Assembly: GCF_015999245.1 (NCBI RefSeq) | Contig: NZ_JAEAMR010000007.1 | Span: 1,295,813 to 1,359,812 of the forward strand | Length of the DNA stretch: 64,000 nucleotides | Direction of reading: 5' to 3' | From: Streptomyces sp. AV19 | GTDB lineage: Bacteria > Actinomycetota > Actinomycetes > Streptomycetales > Streptomycetaceae | Shown: piece by piece, positions 25,953-34,274 of the stretch | How positions within the stretch are numbered: position 1 is the first letter of the stretch | Layout of the letters: every line of letters starts with the position of its first letter | Program-made: the position numbers and the translations under genes | The notes under the pieces: generated by a model | What the model was told of the DNA's origin: nothing | Databases searched by the model: none | What the model saw: the letters and a program-made list of their open reading frames with translations, nothing else

Positions 25953-27004
25953 CGTCGACGACCCGACCCGCGCCGCCCGCCCCGATGACGGTCCCCGCGG
26001 CCCCCGCCCCCGCCGATATATCCGGTGCGCCGGCCGGCCCCCGCCCCGACCCCGTCCGGACCCTGCTGCGCGACCACCACGCGCTCTGCGCCGACGCCGT
26101 GGACCCCCTGGAGATCGCCGCCGGCCTGGAGGCGCACGGCGTCACCGACCGCACGGCCGCCGCCCTGGGCCACCGCGACGTCTTCTCCCTCGCGGAGGAA
26201 CTGCACGCCCGGGCGGAGCGCACCGGGCAGTCGGCCCTCTCCAGGAGCGCCCGGCCGCCGGCCGCCGGAGAGCCGTGCCCGGCCCGGCCCGGGGGCGGCG
26301 GCGTCCCCGGCGCGCTGGTCTGGCTCTGGCTGCTCGGCTACGGACTGGCCGGCGACCTGCTGCCGGCCGCCCTGGCCCACGGCCACCGCCTCCCGGGCCC
26401 CCGCGCCCTGGCCGCGGCCGCCGCGCCGACCGCCCTCGCGCTGGCCTGCGCCGTCGCCCCCGCCGCCTGGTGCGCGCACGCCTTCGCCGGGTACGCCCGG
26501 CGCAGGCTCGCCGACAGCCGGTCGCTGGCCGAGTTCCACGGCCGCGCCCGGCGCGCGCTGCTGGCCTCCGTCGCCGTCTTCCTCGGCGTCCTGTGCGTCT
26601 GCGTCGTCTCCGCCCGCTCGGCCCTGCCCGTCGCCGAGGCCGCCGCGCCGCCGGCCCTCGCCGCCGTGGCCCTGGGAGCCCTGCTCTTCCTGGCCGGGCT
26701 CTGCGCCGCGCACGGCCTGACCCGCCCGGCCCTCGCCGCCGGCCTCGCCGCCTGTGCCGCCGAGGCCGCGCCGTTCGCCCTGCTGCTCGCCGCCCGGCTG
26801 CCCGGCTGCTCCGCCCTGGACCGGCCCGTCACCTGGCTGACCGGTGCCCACGGCCCGGCCGCGGTCCCCCTCGTGGCGTGCGCCGTGCCGGCGCTCGCCC
26901 TCCTCGTCCACGCCGTCACCGTCCTGTCCCGGGCCGCCGTCCACGGCCGGGAGGACGTCCCGAACGCGCCCGCCGTCCACCCGTCAGAGGAGCACGCATC
27001 ATGA
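25949..27004 (+). CDS. Six-helix membrane protein of the polysaccharide-like cluster
   Basis: A 351-residue protein. The N-terminal ~115 residues are cytoplasmic (Pro/Ala-rich, then a helical part with LLRDHHALCADAVDPLEIAAGLEAHGV). About six hydrophobic helices follow: ALVWLWLLGYGLAGDLL, APTALALACAVAPAAW, ALLASVAVFLGVLCVCVV, LAAVALGALLFLAGLCA, LAACAAEAAPFALLLAA, and VPALALLVHAVTVL. No family is recognised; the position next to a PelF-like transferase suggests a PelG-like export role, but it is shorter than PelG (usually ~450 residues, 12 helices). GTG start overlaps the upstream stop; the stop TGA overlaps the ATG of a 17-codon ORF. Confidence 0.75.
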   Translation: MTSTTRPAPPAPMTVPAAPAPADISGAPAGPRPDPVRTLLRDHHALCADAVDPLEIAAGLEAHGVTDRTAAALGHRDVFSLAEELHARAERTGQSALSRSARPPAAGEPCPARPGGGGVPGALVWLWLLGYGLAGDLLPAALAHGHRLPGPRALAAAAAPTALALACAVAPAAWCAHAFAGYARRRLADSRSLAEFHGRARRALLASVAVFLGVLCVCVVSARSALPVAEAAAPPALAAVALGALLFLAGLCAAHGLTRPALAAGLAACAAEAAPFALLLAARLPGCSALDRPVTWLTGAHGPAAVPLVACAVPALALLVHAVTVLSRAAVHGREDVPNAPAVHPSEEHAS

Positions 27005-27054
27005 CCGTTCACCCCACCGGCACCACCGGGCGAGAGCGAGGACGCGACCGATGA
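27001..27054 (+). CDS. 17-codon coupling micro-ORF
   Basis: ATG at 27001 overlaps the stop of the membrane-protein gene (ATGA). The ORF runs for 17 codons (MTVHPTGTTGRERGRDR), and its stop TGA overlaps the ATG of the epimerase gene at 27051 (ATGA again). The double overlap suggests a translational relay between the two genes rather than a functional peptide. Confidence 0.5.
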   Translation: MTVHPTGTTGRERGRDR

Positions 27055-27965
27055 GGGTCCTGTTGCTCGGCGCCAACGGCTACCTCGGCCGCTTCGTGGC
27101 CGACCGGCTGCTCGCCGACCCCGCCGTCCAGCTCACCGCCCTGGGCCGCGGCGACGACGCGGACGTCCGCTTCGACCTGGCCACCGGCAGCCCCGGCGCG
27201 CTCACCCGGTTCCTGAACGCCGTCCACCCCGGCGTCGTCATCAACTGCGCGGGCGCCACCCGCGGCGGGGCCCGCGACCTCGCCCGGCACAACACCGTCG
27301 CCGTGGCCACCGTCTGCGAGTCCCTGCGCCGCAGCGGCTGCGGCGCCCGCCTGGTGCAGCTGGGGTGCTCCTCGGAGTACGGGCCCTCGCAGCCCGGCTC
27401 GTCCACCGCCGAGGACGCCGTGCCGCGCCCCGGCGGCCCGTACGGCGTCAGCAAACTCGCCGCCACCGAACTGGTGCTGGGCTCCGGGCTCGACGCCATC
27501 GTGCTGCGGGTCTTCTCGCCCGTCGGCCCCGGCACCCCCGCCGGCTCCCCGCTGGGCCGCCTCGCCGAGGCCATGCGGCGCGCCATGCAGAACGGGGACA
27601 ACGAGCTCAAACTCACCGGCCTCGGCGTGCAGCGCGACTTCGTGGACGTCCGCGACATCGCCCGGGCCGTGCACGCCGCCTCCCTGTCCGCCGCCCAGGG
27701 TGCCGTCAACATCGGCACCGGCCGCGCCGTCCGGCTGCGCGAGGCCGCCTCCCTGCTCGCCCGCGTAGCCGGCTTCGGGGGCGCGCTGCACGAGCTGGAC
27801 GACCCGCACCTGGGCGCCGCCCCCGCCTACCCCTACCCGGACGGCTGCGGCGGCTGGCAGCAGGCCGACGTGCGCACCGCGCGCGACCGGCTCGGCTGGC
27901 GGCCCCGGATCGGGCTGGAGGAGTCGCTGGCGGACATCTGGATGGAGGCCGCGTGTCGCATCTGA
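27051..27965 (+). CDS. NAD-dependent sugar epimerase/dehydratase
   Basis: A 304-residue extended SDR. It has GANGYLGRFVADRL (residues 7-20, the GxxGxxG site), an N-C-A-G strand (VVINCAGATRGGA), a Ser in LGCSSEYGPS, and the catalytic YGVSKLA (~140-146). DFVDVRDIARAVHAA follows, as in UDP-sugar epimerases. In this cluster it is a good candidate to supply the sugar nucleotide for the PelF-like transferase, comparable to PelX C4-epimerases, though the exact sugar is unknown. ATG start at 27051 is coupled through the micro-ORF; the 3' end overlaps the next gene by 13 bp. Confidence 0.87.
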   Translation: MRVLLLGANGYLGRFVADRLLADPAVQLTALGRGDDADVRFDLATGSPGALTRFLNAVHPGVVINCAGATRGGARDLARHNTVAVATVCESLRRSGCGARLVQLGCSSEYGPSQPGSSTAEDAVPRPGGPYGVSKLAATELVLGSGLDAIVLRVFSPVGPGTPAGSPLGRLAEAMRRAMQNGDNELKLTGLGVQRDFVDVRDIARAVHAASLSAAQGAVNIGTGRAVRLREAASLLARVAGFGGALHELDDPHLGAAPAYPYPDGCGGWQQADVRTARDRLGWRPRIGLEESLADIWMEAACRI

Positions 27966-28708
27966 TCTCCTCGGGGAACCGGCGGCCGGTCCCGGCCGGG
28001 AAGGCTCCGCTGCGGCTGGGGATCCCCGGCTTCGCCCACCCCCTCGTCGCCCCCGTGGAGTGGGGCCGGCTCTGCCGGGCCGGGCTCCCGCTGGAGTGGG
28101 CCGTGCTCGGCGGCGCGTCCGGCGGCCCGGGCAGCCGCCCCGACCCGTACTACGCGGCCGCCGCCGCCCCCTTGCGGAACGTGGGCGTCCGGGTGCTGGG
28201 CCATCTCGACGCCGGGTACGGGTCCCGGCCCTTCGGTGAACTCCTCTCGGACGCCCAGCGCTTCCTCAACTGGTACAAGGTCGACGGCTTCGCCCTGGCC
28301 CGCTGCCCCGCCGACAGCGGCGCGCTCGCCGACGTCCGCCGGGTGACCGGCGCGCTGCGCACCCTGTGCGAGCGGGCGTACCTCGTCCTGGCGCACGGCA
28401 GCCACCCCGTCCCCGGATACGCCGCGCTCGCCGACCAGTTGGTGACCTTCACCGGCCCGTGGAACCGCTACCGCTGGTCCCGCCCGGCCGACTGGACCGC
28501 CGACCACGCCCCCGGCCGCTTCTGCCACCTCGTGCACAGCGTCCCCCGCGACCACCTGCGGGAGGCCCTGTGGATCGCCCGCCGGCAGGGCGCGGGCACG
28601 GTCTACATGACCGACCGCACCGACCGCGACGGCCTGGACCCCTGGGAGTCCATGCCCGGCTACTGGGACGAGTTCATCTCGAACATCGGACCTGGTGTCT
28701 CGGAATGA
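27953..28708 (+). CDS. Spherulation-specific family 4 (GH114/GH166-like) protein
   Basis: A 251-residue TIM-barrel-type protein. Signature pieces are LRLGIPGFAHPLVAP, WAVLGGASGGPGSRPDPYY (~48-66), VRVLGHLDAGYGSRPFGEL (~77-95) and LNWYKVDGFALARCP (~105-119), where the two acidic positions (LDAGYG and VDGF) fit the predicted active site. It ends with TVYMTDRTDRDGLDPWESMPGYWDEF. Related domains form the hydrolase part of PelA and other alpha-galactosaminidase-like enzymes. No signal peptide is seen. GTG start at 27953 lies inside the epimerase gene, so translation is coupled. Confidence 0.85.
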   Translation: MSHLISSGNRRPVPAGKAPLRLGIPGFAHPLVAPVEWGRLCRAGLPLEWAVLGGASGGPGSRPDPYYAAAAAPLRNVGVRVLGHLDAGYGSRPFGELLSDAQRFLNWYKVDGFALARCPADSGALADVRRVTGALRTLCERAYLVLAHGSHPVPGYAALADQLVTFTGPWNRYRWSRPADWTADHAPGRFCHLVHSVPRDHLREALWIARRQGAGTVYMTDRTDRDGLDPWESMPGYWDEFISNIGPGVSE

Positions 28709-28771
28709 GCCGGGGCGTGGCAGTGTTACGGAATTGAAGACCGCACCCTTCTTCCGACCTACGGAGACCCC

Positions 28772-29950
28772 GTGTCGCTGCCACCCCTGGTCGAGCCGGC
28801 CGCCGAGCTCACCGTCGACGAGGTTCGCAGGTACTCCCGCCACCTGATCATCCCGGACGTCGGGATGGACGGGCAGAAGCGGCTCAAGAACGCCAAGGTG
28901 CTGTGCGTCGGCGCCGGCGGCCTCGGCTCGCCCGCCCTGATGTACCTCGCCGCGGCCGGCGTGGGCACGCTGGGCATCGTGGAGTTCGACGAGGTCGACG
29001 AGTCCAACCTCCAGCGGCAGATCATCCACAGCCAGTCGGACATCGGCCGCTCCAAGGCCGAGTCCGCGCGCGATTCCGTGCTCGGCATCAACCCGTACGT
29101 GAACGTCGTCCTCCACCAGGAGCGCCTGGAGGCGGAGAACGTCAAGGAGATCTTCTCCCAGTACGACCTGATCGTCGACGGCACCGACAACTTCGCGACC
29201 CGTTACCTCGTCAACGACGCGTGCGTGCTCCTCGACAAGCCCTACGTCTGGGGCTCGATCTACCGCTTCGACGGCCAGGCGTCCGTCTTCTGGAGCGAGC
29301 ACGGCCCCTGCTACCGCTGCCTGTACCCCGAGCCCCCGCCGCCGGGCATGGTCCCGTCCTGCGCCGAGGGCGGCGTCCTGGGCGTGCTGTGCGCCTCGGT
29401 CGGATCCATCCAGGTCACGGAGGCGATCAAGCTGCTGGCGGGGGTGGGTGATCCGCTGGTCGGACGGCTGATGATCTACGACGCCCTGGAGATGACGTAC
29501 CGGCAGGTCAAGGTCCGCAAGGACCCCGACTGCGCGGTCTGCGGCGCGAACCCGTCGGTGACGGAGCTCATCGACTACGAGGCGTTCTGCGGCGTCGTCT
29601 CCGACGAGGCGCGGGAGGCGGCCGTCGGCTCGACGATCACTCCCAAGCAGCTCAAGGAGTGGCTGGACGAGGGCGAGAACATCGACGTCATCGACGTCCG
29701 CGAGCCGAACGAGTACGAGATCGTCTCCATCCCGGGCGCTCGGCTGATCCCCAAGAACGAGTTCCTGATGGGCAGTGCCCTGCAGGACCTCCCGCAGGAC
29801 AAGAAGATCGTCCTGCATTGCAAGACGGGGGTTCGTTCCGCGGAGGTGCTGGCCGTGCTGAAGTCGGCGGGCTTCGCGGACGCGGTGCACGTCCAGGGCG
29901 GTGTGATCGGCTGGGTGAACCAGGTGGAGCCGCACAAGCCGGTGTATTAG
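28772..29950 (+). CDS. moeZ: Adenylyltransferase/sulfurtransferase MoeZ
   Basis: A 392-residue E1-like enzyme. The ThiF/MoeB domain (~10-270) has VGAGGLGSPALMYLAAAG (~45-62), the Arg in SNLQRQIIHS, NPYVNV, and two CxxC zinc pairs (CYRCLYP near 182; CAVCGA near 252). The C-terminal rhodanese domain (~285-390) carries the active loop CKTGVRS (~348-354) after a NIDVIDVREPNEYE strand. In actinobacteria this enzyme adenylates and then sulfurates small carrier proteins (CysO, MoaD, thiamin-type carriers), feeding cysteine, molybdopterin and thiosugar pathways. GTG start at 28772. Transcribed alone, 63 bp after the spherulin-4 gene. Confidence 0.95.
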   Translation: MSLPPLVEPAAELTVDEVRRYSRHLIIPDVGMDGQKRLKNAKVLCVGAGGLGSPALMYLAAAGVGTLGIVEFDEVDESNLQRQIIHSQSDIGRSKAESARDSVLGINPYVNVVLHQERLEAENVKEIFSQYDLIVDGTDNFATRYLVNDACVLLDKPYVWGSIYRFDGQASVFWSEHGPCYRCLYPEPPPPGMVPSCAEGGVLGVLCASVGSIQVTEAIKLLAGVGDPLVGRLMIYDALEMTYRQVKVRKDPDCAVCGANPSVTELIDYEAFCGVVSDEAREAAVGSTITPKQLKEWLDEGENIDVIDVREPNEYEIVSIPGARLIPKNEFLMGSALQDLPQDKKIVLHCKTGVRSAEVLAVLKSAGFADAVHVQGGVIGWVNQVEPHKPVY

Positions 29951-29971
29951 TCCGGGGGGTTGGGCCCCACC

Positions 29972-30655
29972 CCCGCCCTTTCACCGTTTCCGCAGGGGCT
30001 GCGCCCCTTCGGAACCCCGCTGCGCGGGGGCGTTGAGGGCGCGGAGGCGCGCCGGGCCCGCGCGCCGCGCGGGTGGGTGGGCGGGGCTCCGCCCCTGCAT
30101 CCCGCCGGGGGCTCCGTCCCCTGGACCCCGGTGTGGGGCGGCTTCATCTCCTTGATGACCGTGTGCGCCTGGCTCCGCCCCTTGGACCCCGGTATGGGGC
30201 TTGGCCCTTGGCCCCTGGTGTGGGGGCTGCGCCCCCTGGCCCCCTGCCGGGGCTCCGTCCCTGGCCCCCCGAAGCGCCCTCCGGGCGCTGTCCTCAAGCG
30301 CCGGACGGGCTGGATTGCGCACCCCAGGCTGAAGATCTGGGCGGGCGCGCCATTCAGCCCTGGCGCGCGATTCAGCCCTGGCGTACCAATCAGCGCGGGT
30401 GCACCAATCCAGCCCGTCCGGCGCTTGAGGACGAACGCGGCGCAGCCGCGTTGCGGGGTCCGGGCGGGCCCCGAATCCAGCCTGTCCGGGGGTTGCCCCC
30501 TCCGGGGAGTTCGAGGACAAAGCGGCGAAGCCGCTTTGCGGGGGCCGGGGGGCGGAGCCCCGGGGCGGGGTGCAGGGGGCGCAGCCCCCGCTCACCGCGC
30601 GGAGCGCGGTGCCGGGCCCCGGGGCCTGCCCCGGAAGGAACGGTGAAAGGGCGGG
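29972..30655. repeat. Nested inverted-repeat island 3
   Basis: A 684-bp island between convergent moeZ and a peptidase gene. Outer ends CCCGCCCTTTCACCGTTTC (29972) and CGGTGAAAGGGCGGG (ending 30655) are inverted. The core arms are a perfect 27-bp inverted repeat, 30290-30316 and 30406-30432, flanking an 89-bp spacer with tandem short motifs (GCGCGATTCAGCCCTGG type). A second half-core lies near 30474-30520. The left part repeats short phrases such as CCCCTGGACCCCGGT and GGGGCTTGGCCCTTGG. No gene is supported. Confidence 0.78.
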
Positions 30656-30667
30656 GTGGGGGACAGG

Positions 30668-32194
30668 CTACGAGCACGTCGCCCCCCGCGCCGGCACCCT
30701 CCCCTCCAGCAAATAGCCGTCCACCAGCGCCTTCATACACGCGTTGCCGCTGTTGTACGCGCCGTGGCCCTCCCCCTTGTACGTCACCTCGACGGCCGCC
30801 GGGCCCAGGGCCTCGGCCATGCGCCGCGCCCCCTCGTAAGGCGTCGCCGGATCACCCGTGTTGCCGACGACCAGGATCGGCGCGGAGCCCTTCGCCGAGA
30901 CCGACGACTCGGGGGTCTTCCACTTGCCCTTGACGGGCCAGTCCGTGCACTGGAGCAGTGCCCAGGCCGCCGACTCGCCGAACACCGGTGAGGCGGAGCG
31001 GAATTGGGGCAGCAGGGCCTTCACCTCGGCCGGCGCGTAGCGCTGCTCCGCGTCCGCGCAGCTGATGGCGCGGTTCGCGGCCTGGAGGTTGCTGTAGCGG
31101 CCCTCGGGGTCGCGGCCCGCGAGGGAGTCGGAGAGGAGCAGCAGGGTGGTGCCGGTGCCCTTGGCCGTCGCCTCGCGGAGGCCGGCGGTCAGGTACTTCC
31201 AGGTGTCCTTGGAGTAGAGCGCGGCGGCGATGCCGTTCACCGCCTGGTCCTGGGAGAGGGGGCGGCCCAGGGCGGTGGGCAGCGGCTTCGAGTCGAGCCG
31301 CTTGAGCAGGGCCGTGATCCGGCTCTGCGCGGGGCAGTCGGCGCCGCAGTCCTTCAGGTAGTCGTCGAGGGCGAGCTGGAAGCCCTTGGCCTGGGCCAGG
31401 GCGCCCTGCGCCGGATCCTGCCGGGGGTCGACGACGGCGTCGAGGACGGCCCGTCCCACCTTGGCGGGGAACAAGTGGGCGTAGACGGCGCCCAGTTCGG
31501 TGCCGTAGGAGATGCCGAAGTAGCGCAGCCGGTCCTCGCCGAGGGCGGCCCGCAGCCGGTCCATGTCGCGGGCGGCGCTGAGGGTGTCGACGTGGGCCAG
31601 GACCTGGCCCGCGTTCTTCCCGCAGGCCCGGGCGTAGCGGCGGTCGAGCTCGACGGCCGCCGTGACCTCGGTGTCGTCGTCCGGGGTGGCGTCGACGCGG
31701 TCGGCGGCGTCCAGCTCCTTGTCGGTCAGGCAGCGCACGCCGGCGCTCTCGCCGACCCCGCGCGGGTCGAAGCTCACCAGGTCGTAGCGCTTGCGCAGAT
31801 CGGCGTAGCTCTTGCCGAACGAGGGCAGCGTCGACACGCCGGAGCCGCCCGGGCCGCCGAAGTTGAAGACCAGTGACCCCAGGCGGTGCTTCTCGTCCGT
31901 CGCCCGGGCGCGGATCAGTGCGAGGCCGATGGTCTTCCCGTCCGGCCGCGCGTAGTCCAGGGGGACGGGCAGGGATGCGCACTCCCAGTCCTTGCCGGGT
32001 GCCTTGCCGCCGCCCTGGGCGACCGTGGGGGCGGCGCACGGCTTCCAGTCGATCCGGGAGCCGGCGCGGCTCCCGGACTTGCCGCTGACGTCGTCGCGCC
32101 CGCCGCCCCCGCCGCCCGGGCCGCAGCCTGCGGCGAGGACGAGCGCGAGCGCGGCGCTTGCGAGGGCGAGGGCCCTCGGCCGAGGTGGACTCAT
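30668..32194 (-). CDS. Secreted lipoprotein peptidase, S33 family (Slp/tripeptidyl aminopeptidase type)
   Basis: A 508-residue lipoprotein. Signal: basic start, hydrophobic core and LAAGC, lipidated Cys at 24. The alpha/beta hydrolase domain has the oxyanion loop FNFGGPGGSG (~108-117), nucleophile GISYGTELG (Ser near 232), the acid in VGNTGDPATP (~444) and the His in YKGEGHGAYNSG (~475). Matches the Streptomyces Slp-type tripeptidyl aminopeptidases, which trim N-terminal tripeptides from extracellular peptides. TAGAGT lies 6 nt before the ATG, suggesting a leaderless mRNA. Its paralogue sits 430 bp upstream; the two share most of their catalytic-domain sequence. Confidence 0.9.
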   Translation of the reverse strand: MSPPRPRALALASAALALVLAAGCGPGGGGGGRDDVSGKSGSRAGSRIDWKPCAAPTVAQGGGKAPGKDWECASLPVPLDYARPDGKTIGLALIRARATDEKHRLGSLVFNFGGPGGSGVSTLPSFGKSYADLRKRYDLVSFDPRGVGESAGVRCLTDKELDAADRVDATPDDDTEVTAAVELDRRYARACGKNAGQVLAHVDTLSAARDMDRLRAALGEDRLRYFGISYGTELGAVYAHLFPAKVGRAVLDAVVDPRQDPAQGALAQAKGFQLALDDYLKDCGADCPAQSRITALLKRLDSKPLPTALGRPLSQDQAVNGIAAALYSKDTWKYLTAGLREATAKGTGTTLLLLSDSLAGRDPEGRYSNLQAANRAISCADAEQRYAPAEVKALLPQFRSASPVFGESAAWALLQCTDWPVKGKWKTPESSVSAKGSAPILVVGNTGDPATPYEGARRMAEALGPAAVEVTYKGEGHGAYNSGNACMKALVDGYLLEGRVPARGATCS

Positions 32195-32229
32195 GCACCG
32201 ACTCTACGGCCGGGGTCGGACACCGTGCG

Positions 32230-32499
32230 TCACGATCCGGCAGGTATCGCCCGCAATGGCCGGTCGGTGGTGCCGGTGACGTACCCCGTGGGGCCCGGGG
32301 ACCGGGTGCCCGACGACGCCGGGGTCGTCAACGGAGGCCCCGGGGCCGGGGGCGCCGGAGTGTCCTCCGGGCCGACCAGCGGGGCCGACTGGGTCTGCCA
32401 GAGCGCGACCAGCGCGGCCACCAGGGCCGTGACGGCCAGGGCGCCGGTGAGCCGGCGCGCGTGGCCGCCCGGCTCCGTCGGCGACGGCTCGTCGGGCAT
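32230..32499 (-). CDS. Small single-pass membrane protein, 89 aa
   Basis: An 89-residue protein. The N-terminal ~15 residues are charged, then one hydrophobic helix (LTGALAVTALVAALVALW, ~17-34) and a Pro/Thr/Gly-rich outer tail. Start: ATG at 32499 with GGAGGGGG four bases upstream. It lies between two paralogous peptidase genes, all on the same strand, but shows no similarity to them. Function unknown. Confidence 0.72.
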   Translation of the reverse strand: MPDEPSPTEPGGHARRLTGALAVTALVAALVALWQTQSAPLVGPEDTPAPPAPGPPLTTPASSGTRSPGPTGYVTGTTDRPLRAIPAGS

Positions 32500-32626
32500 G
32501 ACACCCCCTCCTTCTCGTCCGCAGGGGCGGGACCGTGTGCGCGGGACCATGTGCGGGCGATCGTAGTGCGGGCCACTGACATTCGAGAGAGCCGAATTCG
32601 CCGTACGATGCGATGTGCTGCGGGTG

Positions 32627-34156
32627 CTATGAGCACACTGTGCCGCGCCCCGGCACAGTACCGTTCAGCAGATAGGCGTCAACCACCTTCTTGACGCAGG
32701 GATTTCCGCTGTCGTACGCGCCGTGCCCCTGTCCCCGGTACGTCATCTCGATTCCGACGCCCTCGCCCAGCGCCTGCGCCATCCTGCGCGCTCCCTCGTA
32801 AGGGGTGGCGGGATCACCGGTGTTGCCGACGACCAGGACGGGTGCCGCCCCCTTGGCGCCGACGTCCGGCCGCTGCCAGGCGCCCTTGACGGGCCAGCCG
32901 GTGCACTGGGTGAGGCTCCACGCCATGAAGTCGCCGAACACCGGGGACGCCTTGCGGAACGCGGGCACCTTTTCCGCGATCTGTTCGGCGGTGTAGCGCT
33001 GGGCGAAGTCCGCGCAGCTGATGGCGGTCAGGGACGCCTGGAGCGAGCTGTAACGCCCGTCCTGGCCGCGGCCGTTCATGGCGTCGCCCAGCGCCATGAG
33101 GATCTTCCCGTCCCCGTTCTCGGCGTCCTCCAGGCCCTCGGTGAGGTAGTCCCAGAAGTCCTTGGAGTACAGCGACTGGGCGATGCCCGTGGTGGCCAGC
33201 GACTGGGTCAGCATCCGGCCCTCGCCGCCGGGGACCGGGTTCTTGCCGAGCCGGTCCAGCAGGGCGACGATCTGCTGTTCGGTCGGGCAGTTGTCGCGCG
33301 TCGCGGCGCACGCCGTCAGGTAGTTGCCCAGCGCGAGCTCGAAGCCGCGGGCCTGGCCGAGGGCGCCCTCCTCGGGGTCGGCGGTGGGGTCCACGACCGC
33401 GTCGAAGAGGGCCCGGCCCACCCGCCGGGGGAACAAATGGGCGTACACGCCGCCCAGTTCGGTGCCGTAGGAGACGCCGAAGTAGTGGAGCCTGTCGTCG
33501 CCGAGCGCCTGCCGCATCAGGTCCATGTCCCGCGCCGCGTCGGCCGTCCCCACGTACGGCAGCACCCTGCCGGAGCGCTTCCCGCAGCCCTGCGCGTACT
33601 TCTCCACCCGGCCGATCAGGGCCTTCTGCTCGTCGGTGGTGCGCGGGGTCGCCCCGGCCGCGTAGTAGGAGTCCAGCTCCTTGTCGTCCAGGCAGGTCAC
33701 CCCGGAGCTGCGGCCCACGCCGCGCGGGTCGAAGCTCACCAGGTCGTAGCGCTTGCGCAGGTCCCGGTAGTCGTCGGCGAAGGCCGGGAGGGTGGCCACG
33801 CCGGAGCCGCCCGGGCCGCCGAAGTTGAAGACGAGCGAACCGATGCGGTGCGCCTGGTCGGTGGCCTTCGCCCGGATCATCGCGATGTCGATCGTGCCGC
33901 GGTCCGGCTTCGCGTAGTCCAGGGGCGCGCGCAGCGTGGCGCACTCCCACTCGTCGCCGGGGCGCCGGGCCGGGGCGCCCTCCGCGGTGCTGGGCGCCGG
34001 GCAGGACGACCAGCGCAGCGAGTCGGCGGCCCCGGCCGAGGGTTTCGGGGAGGCCGGGGCGCCCTGCGCGGCGGTGCCCCCGCCGTCTCCCGTGCAGCCC
34101 ACGACCGCGAGCAGCCCGGCGGCGAACAGGCACCCCGCCCGTACGGATCTGGACAC
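32627..34156 (-). CDS. Secreted lipoprotein peptidase, S33 family (paralogue)
   Basis: A 509-residue lipoprotein. The lipobox AVVGC gives lipidated Cys 21 after a short hydrophobic core. Same architecture as the gene at 30668: FNFGGPGGSG (~108), GVSYGTELGG (Ser near 231), VGNTGDPATP (~447), RGQGHGAYDSG (~478) and a near-identical ending (GTVPGRGTVCS). Four conserved Cys suggest disulfides in the exported protein. GTG start at 34156 has GGGAG five bases upstream. The tandem pair most likely arose by duplication; the two may differ in peptide preference. Confidence 0.9.
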   Translation of the reverse strand: MSRSVRAGCLFAAGLLAVVGCTGDGGGTAAQGAPASPKPSAGAADSLRWSSCPAPSTAEGAPARRPGDEWECATLRAPLDYAKPDRGTIDIAMIRAKATDQAHRIGSLVFNFGGPGGSGVATLPAFADDYRDLRKRYDLVSFDPRGVGRSSGVTCLDDKELDSYYAAGATPRTTDEQKALIGRVEKYAQGCGKRSGRVLPYVGTADAARDMDLMRQALGDDRLHYFGVSYGTELGGVYAHLFPRRVGRALFDAVVDPTADPEEGALGQARGFELALGNYLTACAATRDNCPTEQQIVALLDRLGKNPVPGGEGRMLTQSLATTGIAQSLYSKDFWDYLTEGLEDAENGDGKILMALGDAMNGRGQDGRYSSLQASLTAISCADFAQRYTAEQIAEKVPAFRKASPVFGDFMAWSLTQCTGWPVKGAWQRPDVGAKGAAPVLVVGNTGDPATPYEGARRMAQALGEGVGIEMTYRGQGHGAYDSGNPCVKKVVDAYLLNGTVPGRGTVCS

Positions 34157-34274
34157 CGCGGCTCCCGGGGTTCGAAGAGGGGAGGAACGCCCTCATCCTC
34201 CGGTCGGGGGAGCGGGGCGCGCGCGCAGTGCGGGGCGTACGGGTGGACGTGGGGCCCGTGGGCCGCCGGGTGCG

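Noticed and set aside
29972..30655. Several open frames within island 3 that could be short genes
   Set aside because: They consist of the repeat phrases shared by all islands, have no ribosome sites, and are not conserved in frame between islands.
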